A stretch of 64,000 bases of DNA from Craterilacuibacter sp. RT1T (GCF_023502145.1 NZ_JAMFLI010000001.1:702034-766033); one strand, 5' to 3'. Shown: positions 1 to 8,903, counted from the first letter of the stretch. The notes: generated by a model not told the origin, from the sequence alone. Made by a program: numbers and translations.

Positions 1-1
1 G

Positions 2-1450
2 GCCATTGCGTCGAACTATCTGCAGGTCAAGGCCGGCGGCGATGCCGCTGCACTTAAGGGCATGATGAAAGCCTTGCTGGCGCTGGATGCCGGCGAAGGC
101 CCTGTGCTGGATCACGCCTTTATCGCCGAGCATACCCGCGGTTTTGCCGCTTTGGCCGCGGATCTGCAGGCCACCGGCTGGCCGGAAATCGAAGCGGCCA
201 GCGGTCTTTCGCAGTCTGAACTGGAGGCGGTGGCGGTGCTGTATGCCCGCTCCAATGCAACCATTGTCAGCTATGGCATGGGGCTGACCCAGCACAGTCG
301 CGGCACTGCCAATGTGCGCCTGCTATGCAATCTGCTGCTGTTGCGCGGCAATATCGGCAAGCCCGGTGCCGGTATCTGCCCTTTGCGCGGCCACTCCAAT
401 GTACAGGGCAACCGTACGGTGGGAATTACCGAAAAGCCTGGCGCGGCATTTTTGCAAAAAATGGCCGCGACTTTCGGCTTTACGCCGCCGCAGCAGCCCG
501 GACGCGATGCGGTGCGCAGCATGCAGGCCATCATCAGCGGTGAATGCCAGGCGCTGATCTGTCTGGGCGGCAATCTGGCCGTTGCCTTGCCCGACCCGCA
601 GCAATGCTATCCGGCCATGGCCGGGCTTGCGCTGGCCGTTCATGTGGGCACCAAGCTGAACCGTTCCCACTTGCTGGTGTCCAGGGCAACTTTTTTGCTG
701 CCCTGCCTGGGGCGCACCGAGGAGGACAGCCAGGGCGGCGAAATTCAGGCGGTGACGGTCGAGGACTCCATGTCCATGGTGCACGCCTCGGTCGGCAAAC
801 TGCCGCCCGCATCGCCCCATCTTGTTTCGGAAGTGGCGATTGTGGCGGGAATGGCGCAGGCAGCTTTGCCGCATAGCCGGATCAACTGGGCTGCGCTTTC
901 TACCCGCTATGACACTATCCGCGAACTGATCGAGCAGGTCATTCCCGGCTTTGAGCACTACAACGCCCGCATCCGCGAGCCTGGCGGTTTTCGTTTGCCG
1001 CTGCCGGCGTGCGAGCGGGTGTGGAATACGCCCTCCGGCAAAGCCGAATTCTTTGTCTTTAGCGGGCTGGCCGAAGATGCACCGCTAGATGGAGATAAGG
1101 GGCTGCGGTTGATTACGCTACGCAGTCACGACCAGTACAACACCACCATTTATTCCCAGGATGACCGCTATCGCGGCGTATTCGGGCGGCGCGATGTGCT
1201 GTTTATGCACGCGGATGATCTGGCGCGACTAGCCCTGCAACATGGCGATCTGGTCGATATCGAAACACAGTTGGCCGGGCAGGCTCGCATCTATAGCGGG
1301 CTGACGGTGATCCGTCACGACATCGCCGCCGGTACGGTTGCGGCCTACTATCCGGAGGCCAATTGCCTGATCCCGCTGGATTACTTCGATGAAGACAGCG
1401 GTACACCTGGCTACAAATCGGTACCGGTGCGCGTGCGCAAGCATTCGTGA
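2..1450 (+). CDS. Molybdopterin oxidoreductase, FdhF/YdeP family (5' end outside window)
   Basis: Partial gene. The frame is open from the first bases and ends in TGA, giving about 482 residues, the C-terminal two thirds of a family usually near 750-770. YdeP-type proteins resemble formate dehydrogenase alpha subunits and bind a molybdopterin guanine dinucleotide cofactor; their substrate is not firmly established, and E. coli YdeP is linked to acid resistance. What is visible is the oxidoreductase core with the stretch NVRLLCNLLLLRGNIGKPGAG, followed from about residue 360 by the C-terminal molydopterin-dinucleotide-binding beta barrel (SHDQYNTTIYSQDDRYRG, then HGDLVDI). The reading frame begins upstream of the first internal ATG at 62, so that ATG is not the start. 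No signal peptide or iron-sulfur motif can be judged, because the N-terminus lies outside. A formate dehydrogenase-like role is possible but less likely than YdeP. Confidence 0.85.
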   Translation, partial: AIASNYLQVKAGGDAAALKGMMKALLALDAGEGPVLDHAFIAEHTRGFAALAADLQATGWPEIEAASGLSQSELEAVAVLYARSNATIVSYGMGLTQHSRGTANVRLLCNLLLLRGNIGKPGAGICPLRGHSNVQGNRTVGITEKPGAAFLQKMAATFGFTPPQQPGRDAVRSMQAIISGECQALICLGGNLAVALPDPQQCYPAMAGLALAVHVGTKLNRSHLLVSRATFLLPCLGRTEEDSQGGEIQAVTVEDSMSMVHASVGKLPPASPHLVSEVAIVAGMAQAALPHSRINWAALSTRYDTIRELIEQVIPGFEHYNARIREPGGFRLPLPACERVWNTPSGKAEFFVFSGLAEDAPLDGDKGLRLITLRSHDQYNTTIYSQDDRYRGVFGRRDVLFMHADDLARLALQHGDLVDIETQLAGQARIYSGLTVIRHDIAAGTVAAYYPEANCLIPLDYFDEDSGTPGYKSVPVRVRKHS

Positions 1451-1451
1451 A

Positions 1452-1468
1452 CGCCATATGGCGCTTTT
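1452..1468 (+). terminator. Weak hairpin after the oxidoreductase gene
   Basis: A 12-nt perfect palindrome, CGCCATATGGCG, starts two bases after the stop codon and is followed by CTTTTG. The stem is only about 4 bp around an ATAT loop and the T run is short, so it is a marginal intrinsic terminator. Confidence 0.3.
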
Positions 1469-1648
1469 GCCCATCAACAAAATCAAGCGTGCCTGAATTC
1501 GTCCAAAAAAACGTCTACTATCCCGGATTTTGTCCGGGTGATGCGTGGTCATGAAAATGAGCTTGGTTTTGGCGATGCGGCGGGCTGGGGTGTCGATGGC
1601 AGGGCGTGCTTTGTGGCGACTCGGTTTTTTCAAGCTGCGGGTGTTGTC

Positions 1649-2011
1649 ATGAGCACGCGCATGTTGCTGGATGCGCTATGCCTGCTTCTGTGTCTTGCTT
1701 GTGCTCTTTGGGTAGGGTTGATGTTTACCCCCGCCGATTGCGGCGGGCCGGGTACGCTGACGCTGTTGTTGCAGTTGCTGCTGTTTGCACCGCTTTATCT
1801 ATTGGCGCTGGCCTTGCTGACCTTGCAGCGGCCGCATCTTAACCGGCTGCTGGCGCTGGCCGTCTCGCTGCCGGCATGGCTGATGCCGTATTTGCCGCCA
1901 AGCGCTGTCCGTGCGTGCGATGTCGTGCCGCCTGACTGGCTGGGAGGCGTCATGCTGGTGCTGGGGGCGCTGGCCTGGGGCATGCCGCTACTGCGCCGGC
2001 GCTATGGCTGA
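1649..2011 (+). CDS. Small hydrophobic membrane protein, unknown function
   Basis: 120 residues starting at the ATG that opens MSTRMLLDALC. An upstream in-frame ATG at 1538 would add 37 residues without membrane character, so the internal start is preferred, although its Shine-Dalgarno is poor. Four hydrophobic segments are visible at roughly residues 4-25, 34-57, 62-82 and 97-115, separated by short loops. The protein ends in the basic tail RRRYG. A Cys in the second loop (ADCGGPG) and another in a later loop (RACDVVPP) could pair outside the membrane. I do not recognise the family. It stands alone between the oxidoreductase and the cadA region. Confidence 0.5.
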   Translation: MSTRMLLDALCLLLCLACALWVGLMFTPADCGGPGTLTLLLQLLLFAPLYLLALALLTLQRPHLNRLLALAVSLPAWLMPYLPPSAVRACDVVPPDWLGGVMLVLGALAWGMPLLRRRYG

Positions 2012-2322
2012 CGGGGTTGCTGCTGGCGGGAGGGTTCGACATGCGGGTTGGCGTGCAGTTCGAGTGCGCCAGCGGCAAGTGCATGATTGCGCGGCTTGAA
2101 ACACACCGCATGCCCAAAGCGCATCCGCTCGGCCATGCAAAAAAATATCGGCTTTGTCCGGTGGGCGTGCTGGCGCCGTGGCGGGGTTGTTTTAAAGATC
2201 TGCCTGTTTTTTAGTCAGCGGCGGCCAGGCCTTGACCGGGCAAGGCCTGGCCGCGTTTATCCACAGCCTGCCCCCAGCTTTGTGCGCTGTCTTTGTGGGT
2301 GAGTGTGGATAGCGTGACGGTT
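2012..2322. other. Intergenic region, no supported gene
   Basis: 311 bases between two genes. A 65-codon open frame (2017-2214) shows no recognisable domain or ribosome-binding site and is not called. The region holds the perfect inverted repeat at 2221-2254, an exact DnaA-box sequence TTATCCACA at 2257-2265, and a one-mismatch inverted copy TGTGGATAG at 2304-2312. Confidence 0.5.
2221..2254. repeat. Perfect 14-bp inverted repeat (strong hairpin)
   Basis: GCGGCCAGGCCTTG (2221-2234) and its exact complement CAAGGCCTGGCCGC (2241-2254) flank a 6-nt loop. It lies about 70 bases beyond the cadA stop codon. Neither strand has a proper T run after the stem, so it may be a factor-dependent or processed 3' end, or a repeat element rather than a classic terminator. 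Confidence 0.6.
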
Positions 2323-4566
2323 TTATTCCGCCTGCTGTTGCAGTAGGCGCAAACCGTTGGCGATCACCAGCAAACTTGCCCCCATGTCGGCGAAGACTGC
2401 CATCCACATCGTTCCCATGCCGGCAAGGGTGAGTAGCAAAAACACCGCCTTGATGCCCAGCGCCAGTGCGATGTTTTGCAGCAGCACGGCATGGCAGCGG
2501 CGCGACAAACGGATAAAGGCCGGCAGTTTGGCCAGATCGTCATCCATCAGTGCCACGTCGGCGGTTTCGATGGCGGTGTCGGTGCCGGCGGCCCCCATGG
2601 CAAAGCCGATATCGGCACGCGCCAGCGCCGGGGCGTCGTTAATGCCGTCGCCCACCATGCCGGTCACGCCTTGTGCGCAATAGGCGGCGACTGCGTCCAG
2701 CTTGTCTTGCGGCAGCAACTGGCCGCGGGCGTCGTCTATGCCGGCCATGTCGGCGATGGTGCGTACGGTGTGGGCATTGTCGCCGCTCAGTATGACCGTC
2801 TTGACACCCAAGTCATGCAACTGGGCAATGGCCAGGCGGCTACCTTGTTTTATCGTGTCGGCCATGGCAAACAGCGCCAGCACCCGCGTTTCATCGGCAA
2901 GCAGGGTCACGCTTTTGCCTTGCTGCTCTAGGCGGGTGATTTCGTCGTTGAGAGTGGCATGGCACAGTGCCTGCGCCTGCATTAGCCGGTGCTGGCCAAG
3001 CGTATAGTTTGTACCTGCAAGCGAGCCGCGGATGCCTTGGCCTGGCAGGGCGGTAAAATCGCTGACCTCAAGCGCGGACGTACCCGTGTGCGCCAACGCC
3101 CGCACAATGGCGCGCGAGGCCGGGTGATCGGAGCGCTCGGCTAGGCTGAGCGCCACCTTGCGAATGGCGGCTGTGTCGTGTGCATGGAAAAACAGGGTAT
3201 CGGTCAGCTCGGGCCGGCCGTGGGTGAGGGTGCCGGTCTTGTCCAGTGCCAGCCACTGAAGCTTGCGCCCGGCTTCTAAAAATGCACCGCCCTTGATCAG
3301 GATGCCGGCACGCGCCGCGGCCGTCAGTGCGCTGACGATGGTGACCGGGGTGGAAATCACCAGCGCGCACGGGCAGGCAATCACCAGCAAGACCAGCGCC
3401 TTGTAGATCCAGTCATGCCAGTTGCCGTCCAGCAGCAGCGGCGGGAGCAGGGCGGTGGCCAGTGCCAGCGCGAAGATGAGCGGGGTGTAAACGCGGGCAA
3501 AGCGGTCGATAAAGCACTGCATCGGCGCGCGCGCGCCTTGTGCCTGTTCGACGGCGTGCACGATGCGTGCCAGTGTCGAATGCTCGGCACGGCTTGTTGC
3601 GCGGTATTCCAGCTCGCCGGCCTGATTGATGGTGCCGGCAAACACATGGTCGCCAATGCCTTTTTCTACCGGCAGGCTCTCGCCGGTGATGGGGGCCTGG
3701 TTGAGGGTGGACTGCCCGGCCGTCACGATGCCATCCAGCGCGATGCGCTCGCCGGGGCGTACCCGTATCCGGCATCCCGCTTCCAGTGTTTTGGCGTCGC
3801 GTGTCTGCCATAGACCGTTTTCGTCCTGTACGGTGGCGGTGTCCGGACTCAGTTGCATCAGTGCGCGCAGCGCATGGCGCGCCTTGTCCAGCGATAGCGC
3901 CTCGATGCGTTCGGCCAGGGTGAAGAGCACCATCACCATGGCCGCTTCTGGCCACTGGCCGATCACTGCGGCGCCGGTGACGGCAATGCTCATCAGTGCA
4001 TTGATATTGAGTTCGCCATGGCGCAGCGAAATCCAGCCTTTTTTGTAGGTCGACAGGCCGCACAGGGCGATGGCCGCGCTGGCGCAGGCGGCTGCCAGTA
4101 GCGTGCTTTGCCCGGTGAAGTGGGCCACTTCTGCCAATAGCGCCATCAGGGCGGCGCTAGCCAGCGGCCACCAGGCGGTTTTCGCTAGCGGGCGCTCTTG
4201 TGCGGGCGCATCGTTTGGCAATGGCTGGGCCTGCATGCCCAAGGTGTTGATGGCTTGCACAATCGCGTCCTGCATTTCGTCGCGATGCACCACGGTCAGT
4301 ACCCGCTGCATCAGATTGAAGTGCAGCGTGGCAATGCCGCTCATCCCCTCCAGTTTCTTGCGCAGCAGCGCCTCTTCAACCGGACAATCCATCGCCGCGA
4401 TATAAAAGCGGCTGCGCTGCTGGCCGGATGAAACGGCGGGCTGAGTGTCGGGCTCCTCTGGCACCGCGCTATGGCAGGCGCCGCTACAGCAGGTGGCGGG
4501 CTTGGGATGCGCGGTGTCGCTTGCAAGGTGCGGCTGGGCGCTGTGGGGGTGGGTACGGTAATGCAT
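2323..4566 (-). CDS. cadA: Cd/Zn/Pb-exporting P1B-type ATPase
   Basis: 747 residues. Inner-membrane pump that exports divalent soft metals (Zn, Cd, Pb) at the cost of ATP. The N-terminus is rich in His and Cys (CCSGAC at 26-31), followed by one heavy-metal-associated domain with the reduced motif MDCPVEE (59-65), typical of the CadA/ZntA branch in proteobacteria. Transmembrane segments follow. The ion-channel motif CPC is near residue 397 (IACPCALVIST), the phosphorylated Asp is in DKTGTLT near 441, SDHPAS marks the nucleotide-binding HP motif, and GDGINDAPAL lies near 636. Divergent from the MerR-type regulator cadR, with a shared operator between them. Exact metal preference cannot be read from sequence; the CPC motif excludes the CPH/SPC subclasses. 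Confidence 0.94.
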   Translation of the reverse strand: MHYRTHPHSAQPHLASDTAHPKPATCCSGACHSAVPEEPDTQPAVSSGQQRSRFYIAAMDCPVEEALLRKKLEGMSGIATLHFNLMQRVLTVVHRDEMQDAIVQAINTLGMQAQPLPNDAPAQERPLAKTAWWPLASAALMALLAEVAHFTGQSTLLAAACASAAIALCGLSTYKKGWISLRHGELNINALMSIAVTGAAVIGQWPEAAMVMVLFTLAERIEALSLDKARHALRALMQLSPDTATVQDENGLWQTRDAKTLEAGCRIRVRPGERIALDGIVTAGQSTLNQAPITGESLPVEKGIGDHVFAGTINQAGELEYRATSRAEHSTLARIVHAVEQAQGARAPMQCFIDRFARVYTPLIFALALATALLPPLLLDGNWHDWIYKALVLLVIACPCALVISTPVTIVSALTAAARAGILIKGGAFLEAGRKLQWLALDKTGTLTHGRPELTDTLFFHAHDTAAIRKVALSLAERSDHPASRAIVRALAHTGTSALEVSDFTALPGQGIRGSLAGTNYTLGQHRLMQAQALCHATLNDEITRLEQQGKSVTLLADETRVLALFAMADTIKQGSRLAIAQLHDLGVKTVILSGDNAHTVRTIADMAGIDDARGQLLPQDKLDAVAAYCAQGVTGMVGDGINDAPALARADIGFAMGAAGTDTAIETADVALMDDDLAKLPAFIRLSRRCHAVLLQNIALALGIKAVFLLLTLAGMGTMWMAVFADMGASLLVIANGLRLLQQQAE

Positions 4567-4596
4567 GATGACATCCGTTGAATTCTGTTATGGTGT

Positions 4597-4627
4597 ATTG
4601 CACACCCTGAAGTGACTACAGGGTCAA
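4597..4627 (-). promoter_or_regulatory. cadA promoter with CadR operator
   Basis: On the minus strand TTGACC (4622-4627) and TGCAAT (4597-4602) are separated by 19 bp, the overlong spacer typical of MerR-family promoters. The spacer contains the dyad ACCCTGAAGTGACTACAGGGT read on the plus strand at 4604-4624, here named by its half-sites ACCCT and AGGGT. This is the PbrR/CadR type of operator, in which the regulator twists DNA to realign -35 and -10. The cadA start codon lies about 30 bases downstream. Confidence 0.85.
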
Positions 4628-4646
4628 GCACGAATCGAGGTCGAGG

Positions 4647-5078
4647 ATGAAAATAGGTGAATTGGCACAGCTTGCCCGCTGCACGGTAGAAACGGTGCGC
4701 TACTACGAGAAGGCCGGCTTGTTGGCCATGCCTGAGCGCAATGCGGCTAATTACCGCCACTATGGCGCGGGGCATGTCGAACGTTTGCGTTTCATCCGCA
4801 ACTGCCGGGCGCTGGATATGACCCATGAGGAAATCCGCGCCTTGCTCGGGCTGATGGATACGCCGGCGGCAGCTTGCGGCGAGGTCAATCAGTTGCTGGA
4901 TGCGCATATCGGCCATGTCGATGCCCGCATACAGGAGCTGACCGAACTGAGGGTGCAACTGACGGATGTGCGCCGGCAATGCCAGAGCGAACAGTCGGTT
5001 GCCGCCTGCGGAATTTTGCAGGGATTGGTGCAGATGGATGCCGGAGAGAAAAACGGGCGTCACACCCATCTTGGCTAG
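4647..5078 (+). CDS. cadR: MerR-family Cd/Pb-responsive regulator
   Basis: 143 residues. Starts with the winged-helix MerR signature (MKIGELAQLARCTVETVRYY), followed by a dimerisation helix (about 80-110). Cysteines at 77, 112 and 121 are placed as in CadR/PbrR, where three Cys bind Cd(II) or Pb(II). The C-terminal tail GEKNGRHTHLG has two His, as in CadR proteins that carry a second metal site. It is expected to repress its own region and activate cadA from the operator at 4604-4624 when metal is bound. The ATG is the natural MerR start. The gene ends ahead of a strong terminator. Confidence 0.92.
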   Translation: MKIGELAQLARCTVETVRYYEKAGLLAMPERNAANYRHYGAGHVERLRFIRNCRALDMTHEEIRALLGLMDTPAAACGEVNQLLDAHIGHVDARIQELTELRVQLTDVRRQCQSEQSVAACGILQGLVQMDAGEKNGRHTHLG

Positions 5079-5136
5079 AGTGGATGCTCGGCTTTTGTGC
5101 CGGTGTGGAAGGGGCTGCCGTTTTTGCGGGCATGAA

Positions 5137-5173
5137 AAAACCGTCGTCAAAACAAGGTGTTGACGACGGTTTT
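5137..5173. terminator. Bidirectional intrinsic terminator after cadR
   Basis: A 14-bp perfect stem, AAAACCGTCGTCAA (5137-5150) with TTGACGACGGTTTT (5160-5173), and a 9-nt loop. It has an A run on the left and a T run on the right, so it can stop cadR from the left and the convergent ABC-F transcript from the right. Confidence 0.85.
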
Positions 5174-5241
5174 GCCGGGCCTGGCCCCGCCGGCGCGGCT
5201 GACTGCGGCGTTGGCGCTGGTGTGCTGCTTTTTAAATGTGC

Positions 5242-5283
5242 AACCCGGTCAAGCCCTTGTTTTTTAATAGGTTTGACTGGGTT
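5242..5283. repeat. Hairpin between cadR and the ABC-F gene
   Basis: AACCCGGTCAAGCC (5242-5255) pairs with GGTTTGACTGGGTT (5270-5283) over 14 positions with two G-U pairs and a T-rich 14-nt loop. It lies 20 bases past the 3' end of the minus-strand ABC-F gene and may serve as its RNA 3' end, though no clean T run follows on either strand. Confidence 0.45.
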
Positions 5284-5291
5284 AATTTCAT

Positions 5292-5327
5292 TTATCCACA
5301 GGATTATCCCTGTATTTCTGTGGATAG
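5292..5327. repeat. Inverted pair of DnaA-box-like sequences
   Basis: TTATCCACA (5292-5300) matches the DnaA-box consensus, and TGTGGATAG (5319-5327) is an inverted one-mismatch copy. The 9-bp arms TATCCACAG and CTGTGGATA can also fold as a hairpin. The pair overlaps the stop codon of the ABC-F gene. Confidence 0.45.
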
Positions 5328-7217
5328 CTGCTCCAGCTGCTCCTGCACATCCATCCACTCTTCCTCGACCTGTTCGATACGGGCGACGGTTTCGCCCTGC
5401 TTTTGCAGGGTTTCGGTCAGAAGGCTCTTGTTGGCGGCGCTATACGCGTCTTCACTGGCCAAAAAAGCCTCCAGCTCGTTTTTCTCGCGGTTAAGCTTGT
5501 CCATCTCCTTTTCCAGTTTGTCCAGACGCGTAGTCAGCGGCTTTTTCAGCGCATTAAGCCGTTTGCGCTCGTCGGCTTGCAGGCGCTTTTCTTCCTTGCG
5601 CGTGATGCCGCTGCCGCTGTCGGCACTGCTGGGCTTGCCGCTGTCAGCCAGTTCGGCGATGCGCTGCTGGCGGTAGTCTTCCAGATCGCCATCAAACGGC
5701 GTGACTGCGCCGCCGCCTACGCGCCAGAATACATCGGTGGTGGCTTCAAGCAAGGAGCGGTCATGCGACACCACGATCAGTGCGCCGCCAAAGTCCTGCA
5801 GCGCCAGCGTCAGGGCATGGCGCATTTCCAGGTCCAGGTGGTTGGTCGGTTCATCCAGCAGCAGCAAATTGGGCTTTTGCCATACGATGAGCGCGAGCGC
5901 GAGGCGCGACTTTTCACCGCCCGACATCGGCCCGACCGGCGCGGACACTTCATCGCCACGGAAATTGAAGCCGCCCAAAAAGGTGCGCAGCTCCTGCTCG
6001 CGTACGGTGGGAGCCAGTTTTTGCAAATGCCACAAGGGCGACTCGTCCGGACGCAGCGTTTCTAGCTGGTGCTGGGCAAAATAGCCGATTTGCAGCATTT
6101 GTGCGCCGATCAGATCGCCCTGTTGCGGCTTGAGTTCGCCCGCGAGCAGTTTGACCAGGGTCGACTTACCCGCGCCGTTGACACCCAACAGGCCGATGCG
6201 CGCACCGGCCTCGACCGATAGCGTCAGATTGCGCAGTATGGGGGTATCGCCATAACCGACGCTGACGTTTTCCAGCTTGAGCAGCGGATTGGGCAGCTTG
6301 TCCGGCGGGGCGAAGGAAAAATCGAAGGGCGAGTCGGTATGTGCCGGCGCCACGCGTTCCAGCTTTTCCAGCGCCTTGACCCGGCTTTGTGCCTGACGCG
6401 CCTTGCTGGCCTTGGCCTTGAAGCGGGTAATAAAAGATTCGAGATGGGCGATCTGCTTTTGCTGCTTCTGAAAGTCGGATTGCTGGCGCGACAGTTTTTC
6501 CGCGCGCATGACTTCAAAGCTGCTGTAGTTGCCGGTGTATAGCGTCAGCGTTTGTTGCGCCACTTCGACGATATGGGTGGTGACCGCATCAAGAAAATCG
6601 CGGTCGTGCGAGATCACCAGCAAGGTGCCGGGGTAGGCGACCAGCCAGTCCTCCAGCCACAGCACGGTTTCGATATCGAGGTGGTTGGTCGGTTCGTCCA
6701 GCAGCAACAAATCGGAGCGGCACATCAGTGCCTGCGCCAGATTCAGGCGCATGCGCCAGCCGCCGGAAAAATCGGATACCGGCCGTGCCTGGCCTTCCTG
6801 GCTGAAACCCAGGCCGGTGAGCAAGCGCGCGGCGCGCGACTCGGCGGTATAGGCATCGATATGTTCCAGTTCGCCATGCAGGTGGCCGATTTCGACGCCG
6901 TCGTTGGCCTGCTCGGCTTGCGTAAGTTGCGCCTGCAAATTGCGCAGCTCATGGTCGCCATCGAGCACATAATCCAGCGCGCTTCTGTTAAGTGCCGGTG
7001 TTTCCTGTGCCACATGGGCTACCGTCCAGTGGGCCGGCACTTCGACTTCGCCGGCATCCTGCTGCAATTGGCCCATGAGCAGCGCAAACAGGCTGGACTT
7101 GCCGGCACCATTGGCGCCGACCATGCCGATACGGTTGCCGGGGTTCAGGGTAAGGCTGGCGTTGATCAGCAGCTCTTTCAGGCCGCGACGCAGATTGACG
7201 TTCTTCAGTTGGATCAT
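5304..7217 (-). CDS. yheS: ABC-F family ATPase, YheS type
   Basis: 637 residues, soluble, with two ABC cassettes and no membrane segments, as in ABC-F ribosome-associated proteins. The first Walker A is GANGAGKSS (about 35-43), with signature SGGWRMRLNLAQAL. The second is GVNGAGKST with signature MSGGEKSRLALAL, each followed by LLLDEPTNHLD. The linker between cassettes (about 245-300) is rich in Lys and Gln and corresponds to the P-site tRNA interaction motif. The C-terminus from about 545 is a charged coiled coil (RLDKLEKEMDKLNREKNELE), found in YheS/Uup-type members. The start MIQLKNVNLRRG matches the family. ABC-F proteins rescue or tune stalled translation; a specific role or antibiotic protection cannot be inferred here. 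Uup is the closest alternative, but the N-terminus favours YheS. Confidence 0.9.
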   Translation of the reverse strand: MIQLKNVNLRRGLKELLINASLTLNPGNRIGMVGANGAGKSSLFALLMGQLQQDAGEVEVPAHWTVAHVAQETPALNRSALDYVLDGDHELRNLQAQLTQAEQANDGVEIGHLHGELEHIDAYTAESRAARLLTGLGFSQEGQARPVSDFSGGWRMRLNLAQALMCRSDLLLLDEPTNHLDIETVLWLEDWLVAYPGTLLVISHDRDFLDAVTTHIVEVAQQTLTLYTGNYSSFEVMRAEKLSRQQSDFQKQQKQIAHLESFITRFKAKASKARQAQSRVKALEKLERVAPAHTDSPFDFSFAPPDKLPNPLLKLENVSVGYGDTPILRNLTLSVEAGARIGLLGVNGAGKSTLVKLLAGELKPQQGDLIGAQMLQIGYFAQHQLETLRPDESPLWHLQKLAPTVREQELRTFLGGFNFRGDEVSAPVGPMSGGEKSRLALALIVWQKPNLLLLDEPTNHLDLEMRHALTLALQDFGGALIVVSHDRSLLEATTDVFWRVGGGAVTPFDGDLEDYRQQRIAELADSGKPSSADSGSGITRKEEKRLQADERKRLNALKKPLTTRLDKLEKEMDKLNREKNELEAFLASEDAYSAANKSLLTETLQKQGETVARIEQVEEEWMDVQEQLEQLSTEIQG

Positions 7218-7311
7218 GGGTTTCCGCTATGCCGTTTCCGGCAGAGATTCTGCAGCGCCGCCCATCCCGGTGATGCTAGCAGGGCGCGCGGCGGCATAAA
7301 GGTCAGGACAT

Positions 7312-8337
7312 TCAGGCTTTGGGCAAGGTGGCCAGATCCCAGCGCGGCTTGACGCTGAAACCGCCGGCATCATGGGCAAACTTAAGGCGCATGGCGCCGG
7401 CAAAGGCGATCATGGCTCCGTTATCGGTGCACAGCGCCATGGGCGGATAGAATACGGCGAAGCGGTATTTGGTCGCCGCGGCATTCAGGCCGGCGCGCAA
7501 CTGCTTGTTGGCGCCGACGCCGCCGGCCACCACGATGCGCTTCATGCCGGCTTTTTTCATTGCCTTCAGGCATTTATGCACCAGCACATCGACGATGGCA
7601 TCCTGAAAAGCACGGCAGATGTCCATGCGTGCCTGTTCGCTGATCTCCCCTTCGCTGGCTTCCACCTGACGGGTCAGCGTCAATACGGCGGTTTTCAGGC
7701 CGGAGAAGCTCATGTCCAGATTGTCCGAGTGCAGCATGGGGCGCGGCAGGGTAAAGCGGTCCGGGTCGCCGGATTCGGCCAGTTGCGACAGGCGCGGGCC
7801 GCCCGGGTAATCCAGCCCCAGCAGTTTGGCCGTCTTGTCGAAGGCTTCGCCGGCGGCATCGTCCAGCGTCTCGCCCAGAATTTCATAGTCGCCGATGCCG
7901 CGCACCGCCATGATCTGGGTGTGGCCGCCGGACACCAGTAGCGCCAGGAACGGGAACTCGGGCCGCGATTCGGCCAGCAGCGGCGACAAGAGGTGGCCTT
8001 CCAGATGGTGGACTTCGATCACCGGCTTTTTCAGCGAGTAGGCCAGCGCATTGGCAAAACTTGCGCCCACCAGCAAGGCACCGCCAAGGCCGGGCCCCTG
8101 GGTGTAGGCCACGGCATCGATGTCGGCCAGCGTTTTGCCGGCTTCTTTCAGGCAGGCTTCGGTCAGCGGCACGACGCGGCGGATATGGTCGCGGCTGGCC
8201 AGTTCGGGAACCACGCCGCCGTACTCTGCATGCATCGCCATTTGCGTATGCAGTTGCTGGGCGATCAGCCCGGCTTCGAGGTCGTACAGTGCAACCCCGG
8301 TTTCGTCACAAGACGATTCGATTCCCAATACCAGCAT
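7312..8337 (-). CDS. tsaD: tRNA N6-adenosine threonylcarbamoyltransferase
   Basis: 341 residues from the start [13 protein letters not shown]. The open frame extends 19 codons further upstream, but the family begins with this ATG. TsaD transfers the threonylcarbamoyl group to A37 of ANN-decoding tRNAs, together with TsaB, TsaE and TsaC. The actin-like/Kae1 fold shows the metal-binding HxxxH motif in [11 protein letters not shown], the phosphate loop VSGGHTQ and the C-terminal [12 protein letters not shown]. Length agrees with the E. coli protein of about 337. The gene is divergent from the OsmC-like gene, with 149 bases between them. Confidence 0.96.
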   Translation of the reverse strand: MLVLGIESSCDETGVALYDLEAGLIAQQLHTQMAMHAEYGGVVPELASRDHIRRVVPLTEACLKEAGKTLADIDAVAYTQGPGLGGALLVGASFANALAYSLKKPVIEVHHLEGHLLSPLLAESRPEFPFLALLVSGGHTQIMAVRGIGDYEILGETLDDAAGEAFDKTAKLLGLDYPGGPRLSQLAESGDPDRFTLPRPMLHSDNLDMSFSGLKTAVLTLTRQVEASEGEISEQARMDICRAFQDAIVDVLVHKCLKAMKKAGMKRIVVAGGVGANKQLRAGLNAAATKYRFAVFYPPMALCTDNGAMIAFAGAMRLKFAHDAGGFSVKPRWDLATLPKA

Positions 8338-8365
8338 GATGGCTTCTTGATAAAACAATCTAAGC

Positions 8366-8444
8366 ATTTTACCGGTGATTCTTTGCCAGCCCAAATCCGA
8401 GTGATAGGCTATTCGATTCGGGTGGCCATATTGGCCGGTAAAAT
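8366..8444. promoter_or_regulatory. Putative divergent promoters of tsaD and the OsmC gene
   Basis: An inverted repeat, ATTTTACCGG (8366-8375) and CCGGTAAAAT (8435-8444), places an identical TAAAAT -10-like hexamer in front of each divergent gene. No convincing -35 was found for either, so these are extended -10 candidates only. Confidence 0.35.
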
Positions 8445-8486
8445 ACGGGGAAATACAGGTTTTGCGCCTGTCAAAAAGGGGAAAAG

Positions 8487-8903
8487 ATGAAAGCCAGGCT
8501 GAAGTGGGTGGACGGTGTCTGTTTTATGGCGGAGACCGGTAGCGGGCACGCGGTGGTGATGGATGGCGCCCCCGAGGGCGGCGGGCGCAATCTGGGACCG
8601 CGTCCGATGGAGCTGTTATTGGTCGGCACGGCCGGCTGCACCAGCTATGACGTCTTGTCCATCCTGAAAAAATCACGGCAGGAGGTGACGGACTGCTGGG
8701 TGGAGATGGAGGCCGAGCGTGCCGACACCGAGCCCAAGATTTTCACCAAAATTCATTTCCATTTCGTTGTCACCGGGCGCGGCCTGAAAAGCGAGGCCGT
8801 CGAGCGCGCGATCCGCCTGTCGGCGGAAAAATATTGCTCGGCCTCCATCATGCTGGGCAAGAGTGCCGACATTACGCACGACTTCGAAATCAGGGAAAAC
8901 TGA
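8487..8903 (+). CDS. OsmC-like protein, YhfA type
   Basis: 138 residues, ATG preceded by the purine-rich GGGGAAAAG. OsmC/Ohr-fold proteins reduce organic hydroperoxides through two cysteines. Here Cys51 is in the helix start [10 protein letters not shown] and Cys117 in EKYCSAS, the paired positions seen in the YhfA subgroup, whose substrate is unknown. A glycine-rich loop ([17 protein letters not shown]) precedes Cys51 as expected. Single gene, divergent from tsaD. Confidence 0.88.
   Translation: MKARLKWVDGVCFMAETGSGHAVVMDGAPEGGGRNLGPRPMELLLVGTAGCTSYDVLSILKKSRQEVTDCWVEMEAERADTEPKIFTKIHFHFVVTGRGLKSEAVERAIRLSAEKYCSASIMLGKSADITHDFEIREN

Noticed and set aside
2257..5327. Replication origin suggested by DnaA-box sequences
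   Set aside because: Only four matches over 3 kb, no AT-rich unwinding region, and no dnaA, dnaN or gidA genes.
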